A DNA stretch of 6,889 bases. It comes from Candidatus Sabulitectum sp. (GTDB lineage: Bacteria; Fermentibacterota; Fermentibacteria; Fermentibacterales; Fermentibacteraceae). This document shows positions 1 to 6,652 of this stretch, one piece after another (the first letter of the stretch is position 1; each line of letters opens with the position of its first letter). The notes under the pieces were generated by a model that was given only the letters and a program-made list of their open reading frames with translations, was not told the origin of the DNA and made no database searches. The position numbers and the translations under genes are program-made. The DNA lies in contig JAGLDB010000099.1 in the NCBI GenBank assembly GCA_023145935.1, forward strand, positions 1-6,889. Reading direction: 5' to 3'.

Positions 1-1167
1 GAAGGAGACCCCCACTCTGTCATAGAAGGAATGATCCTGGGCGGTTACGCCATGCAGGCGTCAATGGGTTTTGTCTATGTCAGAACCGAGTACCCTCTTG
101 CTGTAGAGCGCATGACCGTGGCAATTGAGCAGGCCAGGGAAAACGGTTTTCTGGGTGAGAATATATTCGGCAGTGATTTTTCCTTTGATCTGCAGATCAG
201 ACAGGGTTCAGGTGCATTTGTCTGCGGTGAGGAGACTTCACTTATGCATTCCATAGAAGGCGTTTCTCCGGAACCCCGCAATCGCCCGCCATTCCCGTCA
301 GAGTCCGGCCTCTGGGAAAAACCCACAAATATCAATAACGTTGAGACCTGGGCCAATGTACCTGCGATCGTTTTCAAAGGCGGCGACTGGTTCAGTAGTA
401 TCGGCACGGAAAATTCCAAAGGTACCAAGGTATTCTCTCTTGTGGGAACTGTAAGAAATACTGGCCTTGTTGAAGTTCCCATGGGAATTACACTCCGTGA
501 GATAATCTTTGAGATCGGAGGCGGAATTCCCGATGACAAGGAATTTAAAGCTGTTCAGACCGGAGGCCCTTCAGGCGGTTGCCTGCCGGCATCTATGCTT
601 GACCTGCCGGTTGATTATCAGCAACTTGCTGAAGCAGGGTCAATAATGGGTTCCGGTGGCATGGTTGTAATGGATGAGACTTCCTGCGTGGTTGATATCG
701 CCAGGTATTTCCTGGAATTTACAAACGATGAATCATGCGGCAAGTGTACCTCGTGCCGTGATGGCAGCGAGCTTATGCTGAACATTCTAACCAGAATAAC
801 ACAGGGTCACGGTAAACCCGAGGATGTTGATTTTCTTCTTGAGCTTGGCGCAGCGATTACAGATGCCTCTCAGTGTGGGCTGGGGCAGACCCTTGCAAAT
901 CCTGTGCTTTCAACCATCAGGTATTTCAGGGAAGAATATGATGCTCATATAGAACGGGCAGTCTGCCCGGCGCACGCATGCAAAGAGCTTGTAACTTACA
1001 GTGTAGATGTTGCTAAATGCACAGGCTGTACCCTTTGTGCAAGGAATTGCCCTGCGGCTGCCATTTTCGGCAAGGTCAGGGAAGTTCATTTCATCGACCA
1101 GGGGAATTGCATTAAATGTGGACTGTGTTTTGATGTATGTAAATTTAACGCGATAGTAGTGGAGTAG
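1..1167 (+). CDS. nuoF: NuoF/HydB-type NADH-binding flavoprotein with C-terminal two-cluster ferredoxin domain, 5' end cut off by window
   Basis: The reading frame is open from base 1, so the gene starts upstream; 388 codons are visible and the first ATG at 31 is internal. The family (Complex I NuoF, HydB of bifurcating hydrogenases) oxidises or reduces NAD(H) through FMN and passes electrons to iron-sulfur clusters in the cytoplasm. Visible in order (residues counted from the window edge): the family motif CGEETS at about 75-80, an SLBB domain at about 143-196, and the C-terminal [4Fe-4S] site with C246-x2-C249-x2-C252 and C292, the N3-type spacing. A ferredoxin extension follows with two CxxCxxCxxxC sites starting at C340 and C370; HydB-like proteins have it, plain respiratory NuoF does not. 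The glycine-rich NADH/FMN-binding part and any thioredoxin-like N-terminus lie outside. The stop is 5 nt before the HdrA fusion, so the two are surely co-transcribed. The family call is secure; the complex it serves is inferred. Confidence 0.93.
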   Translation, partial: EGDPHSVIEGMILGGYAMQASMGFVYVRTEYPLAVERMTVAIEQARENGFLGENIFGSDFSFDLQIRQGSGAFVCGEETSLMHSIEGVSPEPRNRPPFPSESGLWEKPTNINNVETWANVPAIVFKGGDWFSSIGTENSKGTKVFSLVGTVRNTGLVEVPMGITLREIIFEIGGGIPDDKEFKAVQTGGPSGGCLPASMLDLPVDYQQLAEAGSIMGSGGMVVMDETSCVVDIARYFLEFTNDESCGKCTSCRDGSELMLNILTRITQGHGKPEDVDFLLELGAAITDASQCGLGQTLANPVLSTIRYFREEYDAHIERAVCPAHACKELVTYSVDVAKCTGCTLCARNCPAAAIFGKVREVHFIDQGNCIKCGLCFDVCKFNAIVVE

Positions 1168-1172
1168 TCAGG
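1161..1172 (+). promoter_or_regulatory. Ribosome binding site of the HdrA fusion gene, overlapping the nuoF stop
   Basis: GGAG at 1161-1164 sits inside the last codons of the NuoF-like gene, 8 nt before the ATG at 1173. It supports this start and suggests translational coupling of the two subunits. Confidence 0.6.
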
Positions 1173-4100
1173 ATGGAAAACACCGTAAGACTTACGATTG
1201 ACCAGCAGCAGGTCGAGTTTGAAAAGGGAACAACTCTTCTTGAAGCATGCAAAAAGCTTGATATCTATATTCCAACTCTCTGTTATCATCAGTCTCTTTC
1301 TCCCTACGGAGCCTGTCGACTTTGTCTTGTTCAGGTGGAGCAGAATGGAAGAACATCTATAAAGACTTCCTGTAACAATTTCATAGAAGATGGAATGGTT
1401 GTAAGCACAACCTCTGACAGGGTAAGCAGCAGCAGAAAAATAATGGTCGAGCTGCTTCTTGCCAGATGTCCGGATTCCACCGAGATAAAGAAATTGGCTT
1501 CAGAAATGGGTATAGCGGGAAACAGGATCGAACCGAAGAACGAAGACTGTATTCTCTGCGGGCTCTGCGTGAGGATGTGCAGCGAGCGGATGGGAAAAGG
1601 TGTTCTCGGTTTCTCGAACCGGGGAAGCAAGCGTCTGGTTTCACCGGCATTTGATCAGTTGTCAGATGAATGTCAGACTTGCGGCGCATGCTTCAGCATC
1701 TGTCCTATGGAGAACGGAATCAAACTTGAAAAGATCACAGGCAACAAACCGGTTTTCATCAAATCTGAATTTGATGAAGGACTGGTGAACAGATCTGCTG
1801 TTTATATTCCTTACGCTCAGGCGGTGCCTAATTACGCAAGTATCGACCCGAGATACTGCATTCAGTTGAAAACCGGCGAATGCGGGATCTGCGCAGAATA
1901 CTGTGAATCCGGTGCTATAAACTATGAGCAGCTGGAAGAAAATTCAGATTTGAATGTCGGTGCGGTTATTCTTGCAACAGGTTCCGAAACCTTCGACCCT
2001 TCACCTCTTCACGAATACGGTTACGGCAGGTACAAAAATGTACTTACCAGTATACAGTTCGAGAGAATCCTTGCAGCATCTGGTCCTTTCGAGGGACATT
2101 TGCAGAGACCATCAGACGGTGCTGTTCCTGTGAAGATCGCCTGGTTGCAGTGCGTGGGCTCCAGAACGGTTGACGCGCACATGCCCTATTGTTCTTCTGT
2201 CTGCTGCATGTATGCAATGAAGGAAGCAATTATTGCCAGGGAACATGTTGATAAAGTTGAACCTGCAATATTCTTTATGGACCTCAGAGCACACGGTAAA
2301 GACTTCGAGAAGTACTACGAGCGTGCCAAGGAAACCGGTATAAGATTCATCAGATCCAGAATAAGCAAAATTCGTGAGATAAGCGAAACCGAGAATCTTG
2401 TACTGAGTTATGTCACTGAAGACGGAACTGTAACAAAGGAGGAATTCGATCTGGTTGTCCTATCGGTAGGGCTTGCTCCCGGTGGCAGCAACGGAATGCT
2501 GTCGGAAAGACTTGAATTACGCCTTAACGAATACGGTTTTGTTCAGGGTTCCGGCGATTCACCAATTGAAACAACCCACCCTGGAGTATTTGTAAGTGGC
2601 CCTGCAGGGGCACCTATGGATATACCTGAAACTGTAATTCAGGCTTCAGGAGCAGTTGCAAGTGCGGCGGAAATTCTTTCAGAAGCCAGAGGCACAGAGG
2701 TAAAGGAAAAGGTGTATCCTCCCGAGATCGATGTAGAGGGCAAAACACCAAGAATAGGTGTGTTCGTCTGCCACTGCGGAACGAACATTGGAAGCATAGT
2801 TGATGTTCCCGCTGTGAAGGAATACGCCAGGAAACTTCCCAATGTAGTTTATGCAGGAGAAAACCTATTCACCTGTTCGCAGGATACCCAGGAAGTGATA
2901 AAGGATATCATCAAGGAATACAGGTTGAACCGTGTTGTTGTTTCATCGTGCTCACCAAGCACCCATGAACCTCTCTTCCAGGAAACCATCCGGGAGGCAG
3001 GGCTTAACCCCTACCTGTTCAACATGGCAAACATCAGGAATCAGTGCAGTTGGGTTCACAGGGATAATCCTGCAGAAGCAACCAGAAAAGCAAAGATTCT
3101 TACTAGAATTGCCGTGGGGAAAGCCAGACTTCTGAAACCTCTTCACACAATAGCTCTTGATGTTATACAGAAGGCTCTTGTTGTGGGAGGCGGTCTTGCA
3201 GGAATGACCACTGCGCTGTCAATCGCAGATCAGGGTTTTGAAGTTGCCCTTATTGAAAGGGAAGAATCCCTTGGAGGAAACCTGCTGCGCCTTGTAAGAA
3301 AACCTGACGGGCAACTTGTAAGCGAGTACCTTAAAGAAGTGTCAGACAAGGTAAAGAACCATCCGAAGATCACGGTCTATACTGACTCTACTGTTTTATC
3401 CATCGACGGTTACATCGGCAATTACCTCACTACCATACAGGGTCCGATCCCGGAGATCGATCCTGATGCCGAAGTGGTTGAAGGCGAAGAAATAGATATG
3501 AGCGGCATAGTTGATTATGAGCACGGTGTAATTGTGATAACCACCGGTGCAGAGGAAACTGTTCCGGATTCATATCTGTACGGTTCTACTGAAGAGAGAG
3601 TGATAACTCAGCTTGAGCTTGAGAAGGATCTGGAGAAAAAAGAAAAAGAGTATTCAAAACTCAAGAGTGTGGTTATGATCCAGTGTGTCGGGTCAAGAGA
3701 TGATGAGCACCCTTACTGCTCAAGAGTCTGTTGCACTCAGGCGGTTAAGAACGCGATTCGTCTTAGAAAGCTTAACCCGAAGATGAATGTGTATGTGCTC
3801 TACCGGGATATCAGAACCTACGGTTTCAATGAAAAATACTACCAGGAGGCAAGATCTCTTGGAGTAATCTTCATCAGGTACGATGTTGAAGATAAACCGG
3901 TTGTTGCAGGTGGAGAAAAAGGGATCAAGGTTACAATAAAGGATCATGTTCTGAACACATATGTGGAAATATGTGCAGACAAGGTTATTCTGGCTTCCGC
4001 CATGAAGCCAAGGGAAGATGCTACTGTTCTTTCTCAGATGTTGAAGATTCCTCTTAATGAAGATGGTTTCTTCATGGAGGCACATGTAAAACTGCGACCT

Positions 4101-4481
4101 GTGGATTTCTCTGCTGAAGGAATTTTCCTTGCAGGTCTTGCCCACTCTCCAAAAACGATGAGTGAAACGGTTTCTCAGGCAAAGGCCGCTGCAGAGCGGG
4201 CATGCATCATTATCAGTTCAGACAAGTACCTGTCAGTTGCTAACATAGCAAGTGCAGATCCTAATATTTGTGCTGGATGCGGCATGTGTGTGGCAGTGTG
4301 TCCTTACAATGCTCCCGGGCTTGTATGGAAAGCTGGAAAGCAGATATGTACCATCAACGAAGCACTGTGCAAGGGGTGTGGAAGTTGTGCAACAGTCTGT
4401 CCGTCCGGTGCCATGGAACAGCTTGGTTTCAGTGAAGAGCAGACACTTGAAATGGTGAACTTTTCGCTGATAAATCTTTAA
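1173..4481 (+). CDS. hdrA: NuoG-like N-terminus fused to tandem HdrA-like modules: large multi-cluster iron-sulfur flavoprotein
   Basis: This 1102-residue protein is probably the electron-distributing hub of a soluble complex fed by the NuoF-like subunit. Domains: residues 1-80, a [2Fe-2S] ferredoxin fold with C37-x10-C48-x2-C51-x15-C67 as in NuoG/HydA; 120-180, two [4Fe-4S] sites (C126/129/132/136 and C167/170/173/177); about 200-505, a partial HdrA module with a YIPYAQAVP segment, cysteines C229, C237, C240, C244, an ATG-type FAD strand and C327, C340, C344, C345; about 525-1015, a second HdrA module with CHCG (C533, C535), C568, C593, C625, the FAD-binding GGGLAG at 672-677, and C838, C849, C853, C854; 1031-1080, two more [4Fe-4S] sites. 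HdrA proteins carry FAD and can bifurcate electrons. The first module lacks a GxGxxG motif, and the His-Cys cluster of NuoG is missing. The ATG is preceded by GGAG at 1161-1164, 8 nt upstream. No membrane segments are seen. Ordinary HdrA has about 650 residues, so this is a fusion. The physiological partner is unknown. Confidence 0.92.
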   Translation: MENTVRLTIDQQQVEFEKGTTLLEACKKLDIYIPTLCYHQSLSPYGACRLCLVQVEQNGRTSIKTSCNNFIEDGMVVSTTSDRVSSSRKIMVELLLARCPDSTEIKKLASEMGIAGNRIEPKNEDCILCGLCVRMCSERMGKGVLGFSNRGSKRLVSPAFDQLSDECQTCGACFSICPMENGIKLEKITGNKPVFIKSEFDEGLVNRSAVYIPYAQAVPNYASIDPRYCIQLKTGECGICAEYCESGAINYEQLEENSDLNVGAVILATGSETFDPSPLHEYGYGRYKNVLTSIQFERILAASGPFEGHLQRPSDGAVPVKIAWLQCVGSRTVDAHMPYCSSVCCMYAMKEAIIAREHVDKVEPAIFFMDLRAHGKDFEKYYERAKETGIRFIRSRISKIREISETENLVLSYVTEDGTVTKEEFDLVVLSVGLAPGGSNGMLSERLELRLNEYGFVQGSGDSPIETTHPGVFVSGPAGAPMDIPETVIQASGAVASAAEILSEARGTEVKEKVYPPEIDVEGKTPRIGVFVCHCGTNIGSIVDVPAVKEYARKLPNVVYAGENLFTCSQDTQEVIKDIIKEYRLNRVVVSSCSPSTHEPLFQETIREAGLNPYLFNMANIRNQCSWVHRDNPAEATRKAKILTRIAVGKARLLKPLHTIALDVIQKALVVGGGLAGMTTALSIADQGFEVALIEREESLGGNLLRLVRKPDGQLVSEYLKEVSDKVKNHPKITVYTDSTVLSIDGYIGNYLTTIQGPIPEIDPDAEVVEGEEIDMSGIVDYEHGVIVITTGAEETVPDSYLYGSTEERVITQLELEKDLEKKEKEYSKLKSVVMIQCVGSRDDEHPYCSRVCCTQAVKNAIRLRKLNPKMNVYVLYRDIRTYGFNEKYYQEARSLGVIFIRYDVEDKPVVAGGEKGIKVTIKDHVLNTYVEICADKVILASAMKPREDATVLSQMLKIPLNEDGFFMEAHVKLRPVDFSAEGIFLAGLAHSPKTMSETVSQAKAAAERACIIISSDKYLSVANIASADPNICAGCGMCVAVCPYNAPGLVWKAGKQICTINEALCKGCGSCATVCPSGAMEQLGFSEEQTLEMVNFSLINL

Positions 4482-4493
4482 GCAGATATAGAG

Positions 4494-4536
4494 AAAGCTC
4501 CCTGTGTTCAAGAAATTGAATACAGGGAGCTTTTTT
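4494..4536 (+). terminator. Intrinsic terminator of the nuoF-hdrA operon, between convergent genes
   Basis: The left arm 4494-4509 pairs with the right arm 4518-4533 over 16 bp (one G-U pair, 4506/4521) around an 8-nt loop, and the T run 4531-4536 follows. It lies 13 nt after the HdrA stop. Read on the opposite strand, the stem has one A-C mismatch and only a short TTT tract, so it would also act, more weakly, for the minus-strand TusA gene whose stop is at 4546-4548. Confidence 0.9.
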
Positions 4537-4545
4537 ACAGGCTAT

Positions 4546-4770
4546 TTAGAACTGTACCTGAGCATTGAATTTGCCGGTACCATCATCGGAACAGAAAAGA
4601 AGGATCTTGCCTGTTCTGTCGCACCAGGCTTTAACATCCACAGGGAAAGACGGGCAGTCTGCAAGAATTTCCAGTGAGTCGCCAGGCTGAAGTTCTTTTG
4701 CCTTTATTGCCATCTTAAGGATTGGCTGGGGGCACTTGAGTCCAAGGGTATCCAGTACAACTGTTGCCAT
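4546..4770 (-). CDS. TusA-family sulfur carrier protein (second copy, with DsrE)
   Basis: This 74-residue protein has the usual length and layout of the TusA/SirA family: a short beta strand, then the CPxP motif (C13-P-Q-P) at the start of the first helix, where the cysteine carries a persulfide, and a second conserved region around AWCDRTG (C50). TusA proteins pass sulfane sulfur between cytoplasmic enzymes and carriers such as DsrE proteins. There are extra cysteines at C39 and C60 that the other TusA in the window lacks. The start is supported by AGGA (TCCT at 4777-4780 on the + strand) 6 nt upstream. It follows the DsrE-like gene by 18 nt in the same direction, so both are one operon and probable partners. 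A TusA next to a DsrE also resembles a split version of YedF, which joins such domains in selenium metabolism. Family sure, substrate not. Confidence 0.9.
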   Translation of the reverse strand: MATVVLDTLGLKCPQPILKMAIKAKELQPGDSLEILADCPSFPVDVKAWCDRTGKILLFCSDDGTGKFNAQVQF

Positions 4771-4788
4771 TTTGTATCCTTTCTTGTT

Positions 4789-5142
4789 TTAGAACGAGAA
4801 TGTTGTTTTTGCGTCGCGTATCTCTGCCATGAAGCTTGTTGCTCCACCGATCTCAAGATCGTCTCTAAGGTCTGCTGCTGTTACATCGTGTGCCTCAAGA
4901 CCAAGTTCGCACAGCCCAAGTCTGCCTCCCAGAGCCAAATAGCCTTCAAGCAGACTCTCCATTGGAGGCATGCCCTTTCCGGTAAGGCCTTCCAGATAAC
5001 CAGGCTTCAAGGCAGGAACTGCAGCAGGTGTAAAAAAGATCAGAACATCATCCCCGGCGGCGATGGCTGAAGATGCAAAAACAAAGGTCGGGTAGACATT
5101 TACGTTTTCACATCCATTGCAGATGAATGCAACCTTGGCCAT
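4789..5142 (-). CDS. DsrE-family (DsrE/DsrF/DrsH-like) sulfur-carrier protein
   Basis: This 117-residue cytoplasmic protein has the DsrE fold pattern: an N-terminal strand (MAKVAFICNGC), an alanine-rich helix, a strand ending in FFTPAAV, a loop with GMPPMESLL, then GGRLGLCELGL with C78 at the position of the persulfide-bearing cysteine of DsrE proteins, and a DDLEIGGATSFM stretch matching the family's usual end segment. Members receive and donate sulfane sulfur, often with TusA. An additional C8-N-G-C11 pair lies at the end of the first strand. The start is supported by AGGAG (5150-5154) 7 nt upstream of the ATG. The gene is first in a two-gene operon with a TusA 18 nt downstream and has its own strong promoter. 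No signal peptide or membrane segment. The hexameric DsrEFH siroheme-sulfite-reductase partners are not present, so it is not a dsrE of that operon. Confidence 0.85.
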   Translation of the reverse strand: MAKVAFICNGCENVNVYPTFVFASSAIAAGDDVLIFFTPAAVPALKPGYLEGLTGKGMPPMESLLEGYLALGGRLGLCELGLEAHDVTAADLRDDLEIGGATSFMAEIRDAKTTFSF

Positions 5143-5251
5143 AAAATAACTCCTTTCAGGGTCTTCACCCTATTCATTTAGTAGTAGGCATACATGTCTT
5201 ATCCACACCAGTTCTCCAATATCTTAATATCACAATATTTGAATAAGTGGA
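5143..5251 (-). promoter_or_regulatory. About 108-nt 5' leader of the dsrE-tusA operon, with small hairpins
   Basis: The leader runs from the predicted transcription start near 5251 to the dsrE ATG. It holds an AT-rich inverted repeat (5226-5230 / 5235-5239, 4-nt loop), a 7-nt inverted repeat TATCCAC/GTGGATA (5200-5206 and 5247-5253) that spans the start-site region, and a 5-bp hairpin AGGGT/ACCCT (5158-5162 / 5167-5171) with a GAAG loop ending three bases before the Shine-Dalgarno. No known riboswitch class is recognised. The structures are short and could be chance. Confidence 0.35.
5199..5207 (+). promoter_or_regulatory. Perfect match to the DnaA-box consensus (TTATCCACA) in the dsrE leader
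   Basis: The nine bases equal the high-affinity E. coli DnaA box. A partial copy with the TATCCAC core lies in the opposite orientation at 5247-5253. Only one full match is present, so this is not an origin; it could be a DnaA-titration or regulatory site, or chance. Confidence 0.25.
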
Positions 5252-5257
5252 TACGAA

Positions 5258-5286
5258 ATCATATCCTAAACAAGTACCTCTGTCAA
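5258..5286 (-). promoter_or_regulatory. Sigma-70-type promoter for the dsrE-tusA operon
   Basis: On the minus strand the -35 box is TTGACA (5281-5286, full consensus), the spacer is exactly 17 nt, and the -10 box is TATGAT (5258-5263, five of six consensus bases). The predicted start is near 5251, about 108 nt before the dsrE ATG. It separates the dsrE-tusA pair from the upstream transporter unit. Confidence 0.85.
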
Positions 5287-5342
5287 GCAACACTATTCAG
5301 ACAATTAGCAATGCATAAGATCTTGCGATGTAAGGAAATAAG
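5287..5342. other. Short spacer between the hairpin and the dsrE promoter
   Basis: This AT-rich stretch upstream of the -35 box contains only very short palindromes (for example AAGATCTT at 5317-5324). No gene or clear operator is seen. The whole gap 5143-5394 between the transporter and dsrE is non-coding and is accounted for by leader, promoter, this spacer and the hairpin. Confidence 0.4.
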
Positions 5343-5373
5343 CAGGGCGGCAGAAGAATCTTCTGCCGCCCTG
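5343..5373 (-). terminator. Perfect 31-bp palindromic hairpin after the YeeE/YedE gene, probable terminator
   Basis: Arms 5343-5357 and 5359-5373 are perfect 15-bp reverse complements around one base (5358), GC-rich at the base of the stem (CAGGGCGGC). It begins 21 nt after the transporter stop codon on the minus strand and is followed there by CTTATTT, a weak T-rich tail. That placement suggests termination or 3'-end protection of the tusA-transporter transcript. On the + strand an A run follows, so it would not terminate in that direction. Confidence 0.75.
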
Positions 5374-5394
5374 AAAAAGCAATATCAACTGTTT

Positions 5395-6600
5395 CTAGTA
5401 CGCAGAGAACTTGCCTGTTCGCTCGTTCCATTTAACAAGGTAATACCAGGCAAGGAAGAAGAGTAAGAATAATCCTACTGAGGCACCATAACCTACATAA
5501 TCAGGCAGGAATACCTTTGTCTGCATGCTGGCTGGCAGTGCACTATACAGTGGAGCAGCTATGTATTTTGTAGCAAAAGGCATGCTCAATGCAGCTCCGA
5601 TAATGGCGAAGTAGAGCTTGATGTGCCCTTCACCTGCACGCCAGAGAGAACCGACAACGCAGCCGCCTGCAACGGTCATGCCGATTCCAAATATTATGCC
5701 GCCGATAATGGCAGGTATCCAGAAGTGAGGCCATACCCATAACATGGCATCGCGAATGCCCATGAATTTGATCACAGTAAAGCCGAACATTGAGACCAGA
5801 ATACCGGCCATTGCTCCAATAGCAGGCTTGGAATCACCGGATGTGAACGGCTCACGCAGTGCACGAACCAGGCAGAATCTTGAACGCTGACAGACAAACC
5901 CGAAGAACAGACCGATGGCTGCGTACCAGGCCCGCACTGAACTGCTGTCTGTGTATTTAAAGGCAATAACAAGACCCCAGATAAGAACAAGTGCGCCAGC
6001 ATATGGCTGCCATGCGCCTTTTCCTTTTCCTGCGCCAAGCAGAGAAGCGGTTTTGCCGCTGCTTATCTTTGGAAACTTCATGATTTCAAACATCAGGTAT
6101 TTTACTGCGATCCATGTACCGAGACCAAGACCAATAGTAAATACAACAGCGCCTACTGAAAGAGCAGCCATTCCGCTGAAGTATCCCCCAAGAGTACAGG
6201 ATTTTCCAACCATGGCGCCAATGCCCATGATGACTCCGCCGATAAGTCCTTTCAAAAGTTCACCAACTGGCGGGAATCTGAAAGCGAACTGCTTTGACAT
6301 CAGAGCAGCTCCCATTGCCCCGAGGAACAAAAGGAAGCAGATAATTGAATACGGGAACATTCCTACAGCAGGAAGCGGCCCACCTTTGAACCCGAAACCT
6401 GTTCCAAGCACAGAGTTGTACAGGTTGGCTCCCCAGACATAGATACCCCCTGAAGCACCCCAGGGTTTCAGCACAAGGAAAAGAGCGATGTTACCTACTC
6501 CAAGCAGAATTCCTCCCACCCACATAGGCCATGATTTTGAAAAGAAGGTACCGTACAACTCCGCAAGTATACCTTTTTTCTTTGAATCAACTTTAGCCAT
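5395..6600 (-). CDS. YeeE/YedE-family membrane transporter, probable thiosulfate or other sulfur (selenium) species uptake
   Basis: This 401-residue protein is strongly hydrophobic, with roughly 8-10 membrane segments (for example about 27-45, 80-101, 117-134, 145-168, 224-240, 260-280, 294-316, 327-345, 372-392) in the inner membrane. The two halves carry the family's glycine/cysteine motifs: GKSCTLGGYFSG with C135, and AGGCVVGSLWRAGEGH with C314; a middle CQRSRFCLVR element holds C237 and C243. In the characterised thiosulfate transporter TsuA, cysteines in such motifs relay the substrate, and a TusA-like partner (TsuB) works with it. A second characterised context is YedE in selenium metabolism. 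The length suits the two-repeat form of the family. The ATG has GGAGG (6606-6610) 5 nt upstream. It lies 52 nt after a TusA-family gene with no terminator between, so they form one unit, followed by a palindromic hairpin. The family is sure; the substrate is inferred. Confidence 0.9.
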   Translation of the reverse strand: MAKVDSKKKGILAELYGTFFSKSWPMWVGGILLGVGNIALFLVLKPWGASGGIYVWGANLYNSVLGTGFGFKGGPLPAVGMFPYSIICFLLFLGAMGAALMSKQFAFRFPPVGELLKGLIGGVIMGIGAMVGKSCTLGGYFSGMAALSVGAVVFTIGLGLGTWIAVKYLMFEIMKFPKISSGKTASLLGAGKGKGAWQPYAGALVLIWGLVIAFKYTDSSSVRAWYAAIGLFFGFVCQRSRFCLVRALREPFTSGDSKPAIGAMAGILVSMFGFTVIKFMGIRDAMLWVWPHFWIPAIIGGIIFGIGMTVAGGCVVGSLWRAGEGHIKLYFAIIGAALSMPFATKYIAAPLYSALPASMQTKVFLPDYVGYGASVGLFLLFFLAWYYLVKWNERTGKFSAY

Positions 6601-6652
6601 AATTACCTCCCAGGTTCAATAGCAGACTAAAACACAGAAAATACCGGGAAAG

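Noticed and set aside
75..539. 154-codon minus-strand open frame inside the NuoF-like gene
   Set aside because: Fully antisense to strongly conserved NuoF coding sequence; its translation shows no family motif.
3720..4145. 141-codon minus-strand open frame inside the HdrA fusion
   Set aside because: Antisense to conserved HdrA sequence, with no recognisable domain or ribosome binding site.
1173..4481. Possible [FeFe]-hydrogenase large subunit, because of the HydA-like N-terminus
   Set aside because: None of the H-cluster cysteine motifs follow; the rest is HdrA-like flavoprotein.
5143..5394. Replication origin, because of the DnaA box in AT-rich DNA
   Set aside because: Only one full box, and none of dnaA, dnaN or other origin-linked genes nearby.
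5194..5466. 90-codon plus-strand open frame over the dsrE leader and the transporter 3' end
   Set aside because: It runs through the promoter and the palindromic hairpin and into the antisense of the transporter; the translation looks random.
5915..6442. 175-codon plus-strand open frame inside the transporter gene
   Set aside because: Antisense shadow of membrane-protein codons (proline-rich translation); no independent evidence.
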